Shown: positions 21,717-33,327 of the stretch, in pieces
How positions within the stretch are numbered: the first letter of the stretch is position 1
Layout: each line of letters opens with the position of its first letter
NCBI RefSeq assembly: GCF_022201045.2
Contig: NC_068560.1
Coordinates: forward strand, 22,771,501-22,835,500
DNA length: 64,000 nt
Reading direction: 5' to 3'
Origin: Citrus sinensis
Lineage: Eukaryota > Streptophyta > Magnoliopsida > Sapindales > Rutaceae
Notes under the pieces: generated by a model
Told to the model about the DNA's origin: nothing
The model's database searches: none
The model's input: the letters and a program-made list of their open reading frames with translations, nothing else
Position numbers and translations under genes: made by a program

Positions 21717-22451
21717 TTTCCCGCCAGGTTGGAGAAAATTCGTCCTCGAATTTTGTATGTTGTAGTCTTCAAGAACATCTTCATATGCATAAGGATTAAT
21801 TTTTAAAACAGAGCTTCGACATAGACGACGAACTTTAAATTTTCCAACTTTTGTAATAACGTCCATCCAATCACTCCAATAGCGTAAAATAAATTCTTTT
21901 ATCAACAACTTCTCTAATAATGTCTTCTCATATTGTTCGTGTCGAACTTCAACATAGTTGAGGAAAAACAATTTCTTTTCATAATCCAACAATTGTTGAA
22001 AAATATCACAACTCTTTTTGTCTTCTTTTGGCAAATCAAGAGAACAACAAGAGATTGTATCAACAACTATCTCTCTTTCCTCCACAAGATCAAAAGATGG
22101 ATGAACCATTACCTCTTCTCGTCCCACAATATCAAGATACGCATCAAATTTTGGCAATTGATCCAAATCAATGTCTTTGTATTGAGGATTTGTTGTAGAC
22201 ACGAATGGCCAATTAGTATTCTCCTCGGAAGGAATAATATTGTTGAGAGAAACAAAGTTACCATTTTCCTCATTATCCTCATAACAAACATCATCACGAA
22301 CAACTTCATCAAATCCATATGCATGCTTTATGTGTAAAGATTTTCTATCTCGAATTTTCTCTAAATCTTGAGAAATCAAACGTAAAATCCTCAACATCCT
22401 ATTTAATACTTCTTTCAAGACAAAATCTTCACGACGATGTTGTAGTTTCAT
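21714..22451 (-). CDS. Unassigned 245-residue protein of the TRIM-like element
   Basis: The ATG at 22451 lies about 110 nt inside the primer site, so it would be the first sizeable frame on the element RNA. The product begins MKLQHRREDFVLKEVLNRML and ends NSRTNFLQPGGK; the stop overlaps the LTR boundary. One extra base in the polypurine tract ends this frame, whereas copy 1 reads on into its LTR. Between the copies the frame is kept despite many substitutions and an in-frame deletion. The middle is acidic, and a segment with LLEKLLIKEFILRYWSDWMD may be helical. No known enzymatic motif is visible. Gag-like or chimeric origin is inference only. Confidence 0.6.
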   Translation of the reverse strand: MKLQHRREDFVLKEVLNRMLRILRLISQDLEKIRDRKSLHIKHAYGFDEVVRDDVCYEDNEENGNFVSLNNIIPSEENTNWPFVSTTNPQYKDIDLDQLPKFDAYLDIVGREEVMVHPSFDLVEEREIVVDTISCCSLDLPKEDKKSCDIFQQLLDYEKKLFFLNYVEVRHEQYEKTLLEKLLIKEFILRYWSDWMDVITKVGKFKVRRLCRSSVLKINPYAYEDVLEDYNIQNSRTNFLQPGGK

Positions 22452-22559
22452 GAATCAATTTTTTTTTTTTTTAAGATTTGAAGCTAAACGGAAAAATCAA
22501 AAAGGAAAAAAAGGAAAAGTTTGGTGGTAGATGGAGTTAGATTGGTGATATCAGGTTTT

Positions 22560-22572
22560 GGCTCTGATACCA
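22560..22572 (-). promoter_or_regulatory. tRNA-iMet primer-binding site of TRIM-like copy 2
   Basis: The minus strand reads TGGTATCAGAGCC, a perfect complement of the 3' end of initiator tRNA-Met, 3 nt from the LTR. Confidence 0.85.
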
Positions 22573-22575
22573 AAC

Positions 22576-23024
22576 TGATGCAGCGGAAGTTTACTGTTCA
22601 AAATATTCCGTTGATTCTAGAGAATACCGGAACAAAAGAACAATTAAATTCACGTTGATTCAAAAGAATACCGCGAATTTAGGGGTTAAGACTCGTTGAT
22701 TCCGCAAAATACCGAGAATTAACTGTTCAAATACTCACAAAGAGATTTGAAAATTGAAATATTATTAAACTCAAAATTCTCTGCTTTCAAAAGATACAAA
22801 AGACACTTATTTATACTAAGTAAGACTTATCCTAATATGATTAGAAAACCTATTTTAATAAGACTTATGCCTAAATTAGGAATATTACCCAAATAAGCAA
22901 TACCTAAACAATAAGACTCTAAATAGGAAATCAAATTAAACTAGAATACAAATTAATTAAAATATTCCTAAATATTATACATTTAAATATAATTAGGATT
23001 TTTTCAATTTCTTGCTCTGCATCA
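22576..23024 (-). repeat. 5' LTR of TRIM-like copy 2
   Basis: This is the 449-bp partner of 21268-21716, adjoining the primer site. Confidence 0.95.
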
Positions 23025-24638
23025 CTTACAATGAAGGTCAGATGTCACATAACATTACTAGAGATACAAACTGCGTAGAATATAGCATTAGTCATCATAC
23101 GCTATAGAAAATGACAAGTGTTACCTCTAAAGCGTCACCAATATTGACTATAAAGGCATCAGGAAGGGGTTTAACTGCAACCCATTTTCCATCTTTCTTA
23201 ATTTGGAGACCATCCATCTCATTGATTTGGAGGAGGATGGTGAGTGCGGCGCCATCAGAATGAGGCTTAAAGCCACTCTGGTTTCGGACAAGGAGGATAA
23301 TAATTCATCCTTAATGATTGCCTTCCGTTTCCAAACAACTCTTTCATATCATTGGGATCCATTCGTAGAGCTTTGGCCATTTGGTCAAGGATTTTCAGGG
23401 CAAGATTTTTAAGTTCTGTCGAGTAAACTTCCAAGTCATCTCTGCATGCAAATAACGATATATAGTCCAGTAATTATCATAAGATAGAATATACCATATA
23501 GCAAAACTATACGCTTCAACTATAGAACCTGAATGGAAGAGGCAACTTGGGGAACAAGTGGGGTTTCCTCAGATGAGTTGGGAAAGAGATCAAAGTAAAG
23601 CCATATGCCCAATCAAGTTTCTGCTCTTCAGACGCAATAAAGAGCTGCCCAAATCCCTCAATATCTCCTGGTTGTTGCCAAAACTTCGTTTTCTCATCAA
23701 TTGGAAGATTAAAGAAGTCTTGAATCTCTACTCTCACTTTCTCCACCAATGAACTGCTCATTCCATGATTCATCAACTGCATATATGCAAATTAAAGGAA
23801 AATGTCCTTTCCATATACACATGGTTCATAAAGGAAATTTTGAAGTTCAGGAAACAAAATGATTTTTATGGAAAAAGTTAAAGAAACGGAGAGCTGATAA
23901 AATGCTAACAAAAACAATGATAAGTTAGCGTCTGTTTACAGTGTTTACAATCAAGTGAGTAATCCGGTACTGATTTATTTTCTTTTTTGTCAACGTTTTG
24001 TCTAATTATGATTATCTGAATTTCACTGCTAAATTATTATTTACCTGAAAGAAACCCCACTCTTTGCATGCACGGTCAAGCTTCTCAAGCTCTGAGTCAT
24101 CTCCAGAGAGCAACTTGTGCATGTCAATGACTGGAAATTGTTGTGCTGAAGAATCGTCGTTGCGAATCAGGGGATGGTCTATCTCAGGGCGAACATAACG
24201 TGGAGGAACTGTGATCAGTGGCTTATTATTAATTTGCCAGCTCCAGAATCGAAGGCTCCACGAGAGAACTCCCAATAGCTATCGATTCTGCCTCCATATT
24301 ATATAGATTTGGATTATCTGGTTTGTAGCTATTTCTTTCTTTTTTTTTCTCTCTCTCCCCTCCAGACTTAGTTGGGTTGTGTTTTAACAAGAAACTCATA
24401 TATAAATAGTCCTTTGGATGTACTGTGATCCACTTAGGTGTAATAAAATAATAATTTTGTTATAAAAATTCAAGAAGATCCTGACTTCTGTCTTGATATG
24501 ATCATATGTAGAGCAAATAATTTAGGTGTTGATTAGTAGATAATGAATTAAAAAAAATAAAGAAGTTAAATTTTATTCTTACATTATCACTAAATGATAT
24601 ATGACTTGAGATCTTTAAAACTTCAGTAGAGTTTAGAT

Positions 24639-25434
24639 TAGGGCTAGATAAATAATCCGATTCGACCCAACTAATCCAAAAAATATCGGGTTCAGTTCGG
24701 ATCGAATTATTAACCTAATCCAATTGGTGGTAGAAACAAACCCGATTAGATCGTGATCGGATTGGATTAAACCCAATCCGCTCTGAAAATCCAATCGGGT
24801 TGGTCCCTTACAAAAAAAAAGAAAAAATGAGCTAACCTAATTGATCATTTCAATTTACAAGCACAAAGTACAAACAAGCGAACATCGTGGTATCCTTTTC
24901 ACACACAGAGCACAATGGCACTTCACACACACAACACAACATAGGGGCAGCACACCACACATAGTCACATACGCAGTGGCAGCCGGCGGCACTCACCAAA
25001 CATAGCATGGCAGACGGCAGTCATGGCAGAGCAAAGCAGCCCTAATGCGATCCGTAACTTGCCTACGCATTCTGCTGTCATGTACCACGACTGCTGCTGG
25101 CACTCCGATCTGCAGCTCTCCACCGCTAAATGGTTTGCCTTGTAAGAAACCTAAAAGATTTAATTTATCCCTAAGATATTGTATTAATTTCTTCTTGTTG
25201 TACCATAAATATTTGGACGGGGTTTGAGTTTAATTTTTTTCCAACAATTCTTTTCTTTGATCGGCAAAATTTGATATGATATATTAGGTAAAATTCGATT
25301 AATCATCCAATTGACCTAAATTTTTGACCCGAATTTTTTATTCGATTTGATTTGAATATATTCAAATTGGTTTAATTCGATTCAATCCAAAAATTAGATC
25401 GGGTTGATCCAAACTCGATTTATATCCAGCCCTA
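24639..25434. mobile_element. hAT-type non-autonomous element, 796 bp
   Basis: A perfect 8-bp duplication GTTTAGAT (24631-24638, 25435-25442) flanks ends TAGGGCTAGATA and (complement) TAGGGCTGGATA. Both features fit hAT. The interior has repeated GGATCGGATT/CCCGATT-like stretches and a CACACA-rich part, and no transposase. It lies just upstream of pseudogene 1. Confidence 0.75.
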
Positions 25435-25442
25435 GTTTAGAT

Positions 25443-27376
25443 CAAGAGAAGATCCCATTCCATTTATTAAAGGATACACCATTCAACATTAAGACAATTG
25501 AAATAATGTTAGGGTTTATTTGTTTTTATATCTAAAGTCTTAATTGGGCTTAATTTAAGATATTTTGATATTTTGGCTTGTTTGCCTTTGTATCTGAAAG
25601 TTTTATTGTTAGACATTTTTATCTGAATAAAAAAAGTAAAATTTCACTTTTATCTGAATTAATAAAATGTTTGAATGGAAACTCAACTTTTTTTTCTCCC
25701 AAATACCCTCATTAGATGTATTTATTTTCTACTTACCTATTAGATGTCATATCACAAATTTTCTTGATATCAAATTTTACTTCGTATCAAGTATTTAACA
25801 TAAATTCATTTTGAATTTAATTTTTTTTATAATTAGATAACAGCTTTTTTATGTATAAATATTATGTTAAATTGTAAAAATTAATGTTATCAAAATTATT
25901 TTTCATAAATTATATATGAGTTACTTCCCTTGTAAATATTTATAACATATAAAAACTATTGTACTAGAAAACACCATAAATATATATCTGTTTAAGCTTC
26001 AAGTATATATAACACTTTCAAGGTCATCAGTGTAAAAATATTAGATTTAAAATGTTTTGAGTTTAATAAGTACAAACAACTTACCACTTACACCTAGATG
26101 TCAAAAAATAAAAAAAACAAATATATTATTCTGACATAGGCATTCAGACCCTTTCAAACTTTAACAACATTCATACCTTTTTCAGATTTAAGATAAAAGA
26201 AAAAAAAAAACGCCAACTTAATGTTGGGCTATTTGCAATCTAGATTTTACTTTGAGTACCACTTTATTCTGTACTCTCATTCTCATTTAATAAATTTTAA
26301 AAATTGATTTTACTGAGCACATTCTTTTAAATACCAAAATAATCCTCCATTTATATCTTACATCTCACCCAATTTAATTCTTTACTAAGAAAATGAGTCT
26401 TACCCAAAATAATCCTACTATCACTTGTATCATATCCTAATGCCATTATAGATTTCACAGTGGAATAGTAGTCTTATCCATGTAGTGTCACATTGTGTGG
26501 TTTATCTTTAGATTGGTACTAATCCCACTAGATTGGCATTTTGAAATATAAAACCAGGCTGACCACACAAACTTGTGTACTCGATTTTGTTTGGGTTTTT
26601 TCCTCCACGAGTGTTACGTCGTAAAACAGCAAATTAGATATAGACAAATATAAAACAATGAAAAAAAAATAGACAATTGCGCCTATCAAGTTCACGTGCC
26701 CAATCATAAAACTTACGAAACTATTGGGATATTTTATTGTTGATCGGTCCGCATCGTTGGTAGAAATCACGAAATTTAGAAGAGGACCATGGCTTTTCAA
26801 AATGCATTATTAATTTAAGTCCTTTAAATTTAAATTCATTTTTGTTTTATCCAAGTAATTGAATAAGCACTCATTTGGGATTACTATTTTGACTTAAAAA
26901 TAATTTTAAAATATCAAAATTTAAGTTTTGTTTGGTAATTTTTTTAAAAGTATTGGTAAATCTAATTTTGAGAACAAATGTTATACTTAATACAATTTTA
27001 AATATATTCTTACATAAAATCAAAATTATTCTTAATTAATTAAAAAATAAAATAAAAAATTCAAGATCACTATTATTTTTATTCATTTTTTTCTTCATGC
27101 ACGCTTTCTACCCCAATTCTTCTTCTTTTGTTTTTCTATTCCATCAATAATTCTCTAATACTGCAAATATCATTCCTGCAAGATCATCACTGAGTATGTG
27201 TTTCACGACTTTATTTTTTAATTTATCAATATTCAATAAAATTTAAGGTAAAAATATATGTGTGTGTGTAATAAAATTAAAAGTTCACAACTTAATAATT
27301 AATTCACTCATTTTATTGGCATGGACTCCATATAATCTTATCACGTAATTCAAAACAATCAACAACTTTTAACCGC
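25443..27376. other. Duplicated intergenic flank, copy 1
   Basis: There is no gene. The segment is repeated with moderate divergence at about 34291-36660 and, in its right half, at 29567-31520. Shared landmarks include GTTGATCGGTCCGCATCGTTGG near 26740 and CACGCTTTCTACCCCAATTC near 27101. Confidence 0.7.
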
Positions 27377-29453
27377 CTAATTTTGAATCCTCAAGAAATC
27401 AATAAATGACTTTCCACGCAGCTCGCTTGAAAAGAATCTTTTCAAGTGATCTACCACACTTATCCTCTTAAATAATGCTGGAGTCTTTGGAGTAATAAGA
27501 CTCAGTGCTGGACCCAATTCTCCATCTAATTTTGGACTGTAAAATGTACCAAAAGATAACCTTTCCTTCATTGAGTTTACAGTCGCACGATGTTCAATAC
27601 TACGATAAGTTCCATTGCTAAAAATCTGCAGGATCATAAATTGAACCAAAAAAAAAAAAAAGTTAACGAGTATAATCAAGAAGAGGAAGAAATTAGATGA
27701 AACTAGTCATCAACTATATATCCTATGCTAACAATTAACTTAGTTTTTATTGCAAGCGACGCGTCACCAATTATTTCTAGATTCCCATTTAGTTGATTTT
27801 GTTTTCTATTATTAATACAAATTATACAATAATTCTACTCTACTTACTAATAAAAGACACGTCAGATGTCACGTAACATTATTAGAGGGAAAATACTTGG
27901 TGAAGAGAAGCACGAGAGAAAGACGAGAGAAATAAAGAAGAAAATGGTAGAGAGAGAGTGAGTGGGTAGAGAGAGAGGACAAAATTCTCTCTTCTTTCTC
28001 TCGTGCTTCACCTAGCACTGCTCTTACTAGAGATACAAACTACGTAGAGACATAGCGTTACTTATCATAGGCTGTAGAGAAAGACAAGTGTTACCTCTAA
28101 AACGTCACCAACGTTGACTATAAAGGCATCAGGAAGGGGCTTAACAGCAAACCATTTTCCATCTTTCTTAATTTGGAGACCATCCATCTCATTGATTTGG
28201 AGGAGGATGGTGAGTACGGAGCCATCAGAATGAGGCTTAAAGCCGAGAACTTGCTCTGGTTGCGGACAAGGAGGATAATAATTCATCCTTAACGATTGCA
28301 TCCCGTTTTCAAACAGCTCTTTCATGTCATTGGGATCCATTCTTAGAGCTTTAGCCATTAGGTCAAGGATTTTCAAGGTAAGATTTTTAAGTTCCGTTAA
28401 GTAAACTTCCAAGTCATCTCTGCATGCAAATAATAATATATAGTCCAGTAATTATCATAAGATAGAATATTCTATATAAGAAAAGTCTAAAATTTAAGTA
28501 TAGAACCTGAATGGAAGAGGCAACTTGGGGAACAAGTGGGGTTTCCTCAGATGGGTTGGGAGAGTGAACATAGTAAAGCCGTATCCCCAATCAAGCTTCT
28601 GCTCTTCAGACGTAATAAAAAGCTGCCCAAATCCCTCAATATCTCCTGGCTGCTGCCAAAACTTCTTTTTCTCATCAATTGGAAGATTAAAGAATTCTTG
28701 AATCTCTGCTTTCACTTTCTCCACCAATGAACTGCTCACTCCATGATTCATCAACTGCATATATGCAAATTAAAGCAAGATGTTCTTTCCATATATACAT
28801 GGTTCATAAAGGAAATTTTGAAGTTCTGGAAACAAAATGATTTTTATGGAAAAAGCTAAAGAAAAGGAGAGCTGATAAAATGCTGACAAAAACAACGATA
28901 AATCAGTGTCTGTTTAATGGGTTTACAATCAAGTGACTAATCCGGTACTGATTTACTTTGTTTTTCGTAAACGTTTTGTCTAATTTTTATTATCTGAATA
29001 TCACTGCTAAATTGTTGTGTACCTGAAAGAAACCCCAGTCTTTACATGCATGGTTCATATAGGAAACTTAAAGCTCAGGAAGTAAAATGATTTTTATGGA
29101 AAATGTAAAAACACTGAGACCTGAAAAAACGCTAACAAAAGCAATGATTTGCAATCAATTAAGTATTTTTATTATATGAATATCACTGCTCAATTATTAT
29201 GTACCTGAAAGAAACCCCACTCTTTACATGCATGGTCAAGCTTCTCAAGCTCTGAGTCATCCCCAGAGAGCAACGTGTGCATGTCAATGACTGGAAGTTG
29301 TTGTGCTGAAGAATCGTCGTTGCGAATCAAGGGATGGTCTATCTCAGGGCGAACATAACGTGGCGGAACAGTTGTCAGTGGCAGATTATTTGCCAGCTCC
29401 AGAATCGAAGGCTCCACGAGAGAATTCCCAATAACTGTTGCTTTTGCCTCCAT
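27377..29453 (-). CDS. SRG1-like 2-oxoglutarate/Fe(II)-dependent dioxygenase, intact
   Basis: Exons are 29453-29205, 28754-28507, 28419-28095 and 27625-27377 (249, 248, 325, 249 bp), with GT-AG introns, encoding 356 residues. The N-terminal DIOX_N-type domain covers about residues 50-165 ([42 protein letters not shown]). The catalytic double-stranded beta-helix holds iron ligands H229, D231 (PHSD) and H286 (IEHRATVN), and the 2-oxoglutarate-binding R296 and S298 (RLS). Such soluble plant 2-ODDs hydroxylate or demethylate small molecules using O2 and 2-oxoglutarate; the substrate cannot be told from sequence. Intron 1 carries a duplicated splice-donor segment and intron 3 a small foldback element. 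No lesions are seen. It is called SRG1-like because that is the general subfamily. Confidence 0.9.
27888..28023. mobile_element. Foldback MITE in intron 3, 136 bp
   Basis: The near-duplicate 9-mers TTATTAGAG (27879-27887) and TTACTAGAG (28024-28032) flank a unit whose arms pair, with GGTGAAG..GCACGAGAGAAAGA near 27900 opposite TCTTTCTCTCGTGCTTCACC near 27995. The paralogous introns at 23045 and 37240 lack it. A 9-bp duplication suggests a Mutator-like element. Confidence 0.65.
29023..29055 (-). repeat. Decoy copy of the exon 1 end with a splice donor inside intron 1
   Basis: The minus strand repeats the last 33 bases or so of exon 1 (reading to GTTTCTTTCAG) followed by GTACAC, the same donor as the true one at 29205/29204. 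It comes from a local duplication of intron 1 (28795-29034 and 29050-29204 align). If used, it would add about 180 nt to exon 1. Confidence 0.75.
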
Positions 29454-29551
29454 GTTATATAGATTTAGATTAACTGATTTCTAGCTATTACCTTTTTGTT
29501 TTCTTCTACTCTTCTGCAGACTTAGCTAGTTTGTGTTTTGACAAGAAACTC

Positions 29552-29563
29552 ATATATAAATAG
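29552..29563 (-). promoter_or_regulatory. Probable TATA box of the intact 2-ODD at 27377-29453
   Basis: On the minus strand CTATTTATATATG lies about 100 nt upstream of the ATG. The same block is kept at about the same distance upstream of the copies starting at 24297, 38409 and 59497, which favours a core promoter role. It is AT-rich, so confidence is moderate. Confidence 0.5.
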
Positions 29564-29566
29564 TCC

Positions 29567-31080
29567 TCTAGATGTACTGTACTGTAACTGGGTGCAGTGA
29601 AATATTAATTTTATCATGAAAATTCGAGAGAATTTTGACTTTTATTAAAGGACACAAATCAGTGCAACATTAAGACGATAAAATTAATTTTATAATGGAA
29701 TTATTTACACTCTAAATTTAATTTTGAATATCATTTGATTTTTTTCACTCAGTTAATAAATTTTAAAAATTAATTTTTATTCTATACGTTCTTTTATATA
29801 CCAAAACAATCTTTTATTTATATATGATTATGATCTCACCCAATTTAATTCTTTATCAAAGAACTTCATTCTAAATAAGTCTATTATTGTTAACAAGATA
29901 TTTAAGTCTCTGTTTAACAAAATATCACTCTATCACTGTGATGTCTTTGAATGAAATAATTTTTTTTTTTTAAAAAAAAGAGAATTTTCTCTTATCTTTA
30001 CTAGAGAGTTATATATTAGAATCCAATTCATGTTCTTCATTGATAATCTTCAAGCAATAGAAATAAGCAACTGATTTGTTTTTCTTTTTCATTTTTTTAA
30101 TCGGAACTTACAGTTTTATTTTTTATTTTTTTAAAACAAAATAATGTTACTCGTAAATTTCTATTTTTTTTTTATTCAGCTTCTATAGTTGGTAGCTTGT
30201 TGGGTATTTATGAAACTTCTAATATTTTATGAGGTGTAACTGTAATTGGATTACTGGGTTGAGCGTGTGTTAAATGGTGTTAAGAGTAATAATATTCTAT
30301 TAACTTGAATTGACTTGTTCTTATTAGTAAATTATATTAAGGTAACTTTTGCAATAATATTTTTATTAAAAATTAAAGTGTTCAGAATAAAACTTAAAGT
30401 ATAGTGTTTAAATTTCATTTGTCACTGTCAACGCTCCCCTAACTAAAGCTCGGATAAGATCCGAATGCGAAAGGATTGTTATCGACTTCGTTAGTATTCG
30501 TATCCATTTAGTATTCGTATCTTTTGCAATAACGTTCCACCCATAATGTTTTGTTCATTGAACAATAACACTTCAGTCACATCTTAATGTCACTATAGTG
30601 TTTAAATATCATTTGTCTCTGTCAACGCTCCCCTAACTAAAGCTCAGATAAGATCAGAATGCCAAAGGATTGTTATCAACTTGGTTAGTATTCGTATCCA
30701 TCTCTTCTCGCATTTGCGTGATTAATTTTTGAATTGGTACTAATACGACTAAATTGGCATTTTGAATGATGAAACCAGGCTGGCCACACAAAATTGTGTA
30801 CCCTAATTATTGAATTGAGCATACAGTAGTAAAATAGATACAGACAGGCATACAACAATGACAAAATGGACAACTATCGCTATCAAGTTCACGTCCCCCA
30901 ATCTAGAAATTACGAAATTTTTGGGATTTTTTTTTTTTGTTGATCGGCCCTTGTCGTTGGTAGAAATTACGAAATTTAAGGGGCACCCTGGCTTTTTAAA
31001 ATAATTTACATTTGTTTTTCTTTCATCTTGACTAAGGACTCATTTAGGATTTACTATTGAGACTCTAAAGTCACTTAAAG
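29567..31080. other. Duplicated intergenic flank, copy 2
   Basis: There is no gene. The first part matches 38530-39170 (CTAGAGAGTTAT..AGAATCCAATTCATG), and the later part matches 26500-27000 and 35640-35990 (GTTGATCGGCCC..CGTTGG). A segment with CAACGCTCCCCTAACTAAAG occurs twice (30430 and 30627). Confidence 0.65.
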
Positions 31081-31262
31081 AAGTTAAAATTTAATTTTGA
31101 TAATTTTTTTAAATCAAAATTTTAATTTTGATATTTTTTAAATCAAAATTTTAATTTTGATATTTTTTAAATCAAAATTTTAATTTTGATATTTTTTAAA
31201 TCAAAATTTTAATTTTGATAATTTTTTAACTCAAAAATTTAATTTTGATAATTTTTTTAAAA
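31081..31262. repeat. 29-bp tandem repeat, six units, near-palindromic
   Basis: Clear unit starts are at 31111, 31140, 31169, 31198 and 31228, with a degenerate first unit at 31081. Each unit contains TCAAAATTTTAATTTTGA, which is almost its own complement, followed by a T run. Confidence 0.9.
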
Positions 31263-31526
31263 ATCACCGCAAATTTTGAATTTAAGAATCAATTTTATAC
31301 TTAACATAATTCCGCATATATTGTTACACATTTTCATAAAACAAAATTATTCTTAATTAGTTAACAAATAAAATCAGAAAATTTAAGATCGTTATTATTT
31401 TGATTTTCTTTTTTTTTCTTTGTGCACGCTCTTTACCCCAATTCTTCTTCTTTCTATTTTCCATTCCATCAAGAATTCTATAATAATGTAAATATTATTG
31501 TTTCAAGATCAACACTTAGGTTAATG

Positions 31527-32512
31527 TAGGGATGGCAAAAATCCCCACGGGGATGGGTACCCTCGGGGATTTTCCCCATTCGGGGAGGGTACGGGGATAA
31601 TTTTATACCCAATTTTTTTTTCGGGGAGGGGACGGGGAAAATTTTTTACCCAACTTTTTATTCGGGGAGGGGACGGGGATGAGGTGGAATCCCCATCCCC
31701 TACCCATTTCCCCATTTTAATTTTTAATTTTATTTTTATTTTTAAAATTACTAATAAATAAATAACAAAATTATAAATATTGTTAAAAATAATAAATATC
31801 AAAATAGTTGTATGTTGGGAAAGTGGTCACCCTTTGCCGGGAATTAGTTGAAGAGTATTAATTGAAGTTTTCACCAACTGTTTATTGCTTTGATTATACT
31901 GGTAGTAGTTCTTCTACTAGATCTACAGGGGATTCTTATAAGAAAGCAACCAAATGGATGACAGGTTTTAATGATTATGTAAACAATGGAGATTGTGCAG
32001 TTGTTGCAGATGAATTAGATTCATATTTGGATGAGAAAGTTATATCTCGGATGGAAGATTTTAATATTTTGAGTTGGTGGAAGACAAATGCTAATAGGTA
32101 TCCTACATTAGCTCGAATTGCTAGAGATATTTTGGCAATTCCAATTACAACAGTTGCTTCTGAATCAGCTTTTAACACTAGTGGTAGAGTTGTGAGCTCA
32201 TACCATAACAAACTTCATCCAAGCACATTGGAGGACTTAATGTGCTGTCAAAGTTGGTTACGAGCTTACAATAGCGGTATGAGTTTATTTTAATATGATT
32301 AATTTAAAATCGAAAATAAAAAATGTATTAGACTATTAATTATTCGGGGACCGGGGACCCTCGGGGATCCCCTGTTATTATTCGGGGAGGGGATGAGGAT
32401 TCTCTCAAGCAATTTTGACGGGGACGGGGAGGGGACGGGGACATATGCAAAACATCGGGGATGGGTATGGGGAGATTGGTCCCCTCCCCTCCCCTCCCCA
32501 TTGCCATCCCTA
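31527..32512. mobile_element. Small hAT-type element with G-rich ends, 986 bp
   Basis: Inverted ends TAGGGATGGCAA match at 31527 and (complement) 32512. Each end is followed by about 150 bp of CGGGGA/GGGGAC repeats facing inward as complements. The interior encodes only the C-terminal part of a hAT transposase. The flanks share TTAAT, but a clean 8-bp duplication is not visible. Confidence 0.75.
31862..32293 (+). pseudogene. hAT transposase C-terminal fragment (dimerisation domain)
   Basis: About 143 codons are open without an ATG at the start. The frame contains ELDSYLDE, DILSWWK-like text (FNILSWWKTNANRYPTLARI), IPITTVASESAFNTSGRVV and LHPSTLEDLMCCQSW, the hallmark end of the hAT dimerisation domain used for transposase oligomerisation. 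The catalytic and BED zinc-finger parts are missing, so it is an internally deleted derivative. It reads toward the right end of its G-rich element. Confidence 0.85.
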
Positions 32513-33288
32513 TTAATATGTGTTTTTAAATATTTAATAAAATTTAAGGTGAATTATATACGCACATTCCAATCTAAAACATAGATTTATTAAAGTTCGG
32601 AAAAGTTATCAAGCCATATAGCTTAATGGCTTTTTGGACTTCAATAATGTGGTGATAATTAGTTATATGAGAATCCTATTACTCTATTACTTCTTTCCCT
32701 CCGCCACTTGTACCAGAATTTTCTAATAGAAACTGCTTATTGCACCTAAATGACTAACTGGTGTTGACTTAATAATATATGCCCCGTTTGGAATTGAGGT
32801 TGAAACTCAATAAGCAACTTATTTTGTAATTTGTGACAAAAATAATGTTTGGTAAATTTTGTAAAAACTGTTTATTTCATAATTTTCTCCATTTTGACAA
32901 CGGCTTTTAAAAGTAAGTAGAGAGTTGCTTTTCATAAACAGCTTATTAAATAAACTATCATACCTTTTTAAAGTTCCTATTATAGCCTTAATATTTTAAT
33001 TAAAAAAATAATTGTCTTATTTTCTCATACACCATAATATTAAGCCATTAGATATCACATTACCACCACAATCAAATTACCGACACAACTATTAGATATT
33101 TTCTCTAGTATCAAAGTTTTGACCTAGTAAGTTTGTATTTTTTTTATATTTTACTTTTATTTTCTATTATAAGATTAAAACACATATGTATATAATTATG
33201 AAATTTTTTTTTAACTTTGAACAATTTCACATGAAAATTAACCATAACTTTTAAAAATAATTTTATAACCATGGTTTTTAATATTCAA

Positions 33289-33327
<39 letters not shown>

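Larger units (their letters stand above)
21268..23024 (-). mobile_element. TRIM-like LTR retrotransposon, copy 2, complete
   Basis: Two 449-bp LTRs (21268-21716, 22576-23024) enclose 859 bp. The 5-bp duplication CTTAC flanks it (21263-21267, 23025-23029). A tRNA-iMet primer site next to 22576 and a purine-rich GGCGGGAAA next to 21716 fix the minus orientation. The LTRs differ at only a few positions by eye, implying a fairly recent insertion. It lies in intron 3 of a dioxygenase pseudogene, in the same orientation as that gene. Confidence 0.95.
20802..24297 (-). pseudogene. SRG1-like 2-ODD pseudogene 1 (interrupted by a TRIM-like element in intron 3)
   Basis: All four exons can be placed: 24297-24045, 23776-23529, 23441-23125 and 21059-20802, with GT-AG junctions at the positions used in the intact copies. 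Exon 1 has 4 extra bases (TAAT) after codon 22, producing an immediate TAA. Exon 2 is intact (248 bp). Exon 3 is 8 bp short just before the HxD iron ligands. Exon 4 has TAA in place of a Lys codon after PALF. Intron 3 is 2065 bp because of the element at 21268-23024. Exon 4 ends with the longer C-terminus (IQDQGT) like the gene at 57786. Exon-level similarity is still very high, so inactivation is recent compared with pseudogenes A-C. Confidence 0.9.

Noticed and set aside
24012-24275. Reading exon 1 of pseudogene 1 from an upstream TTG so that it bypasses the early stop
   Set aside because: There is no ATG in that frame before the conserved part, and exons 3 and 4 carry further breaks.
31081-31262. 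The 29-bp tandem array as a CRISPR
   Set aside because: Units are directly contiguous with no spacers, and the sequence is plant nuclear DNA.
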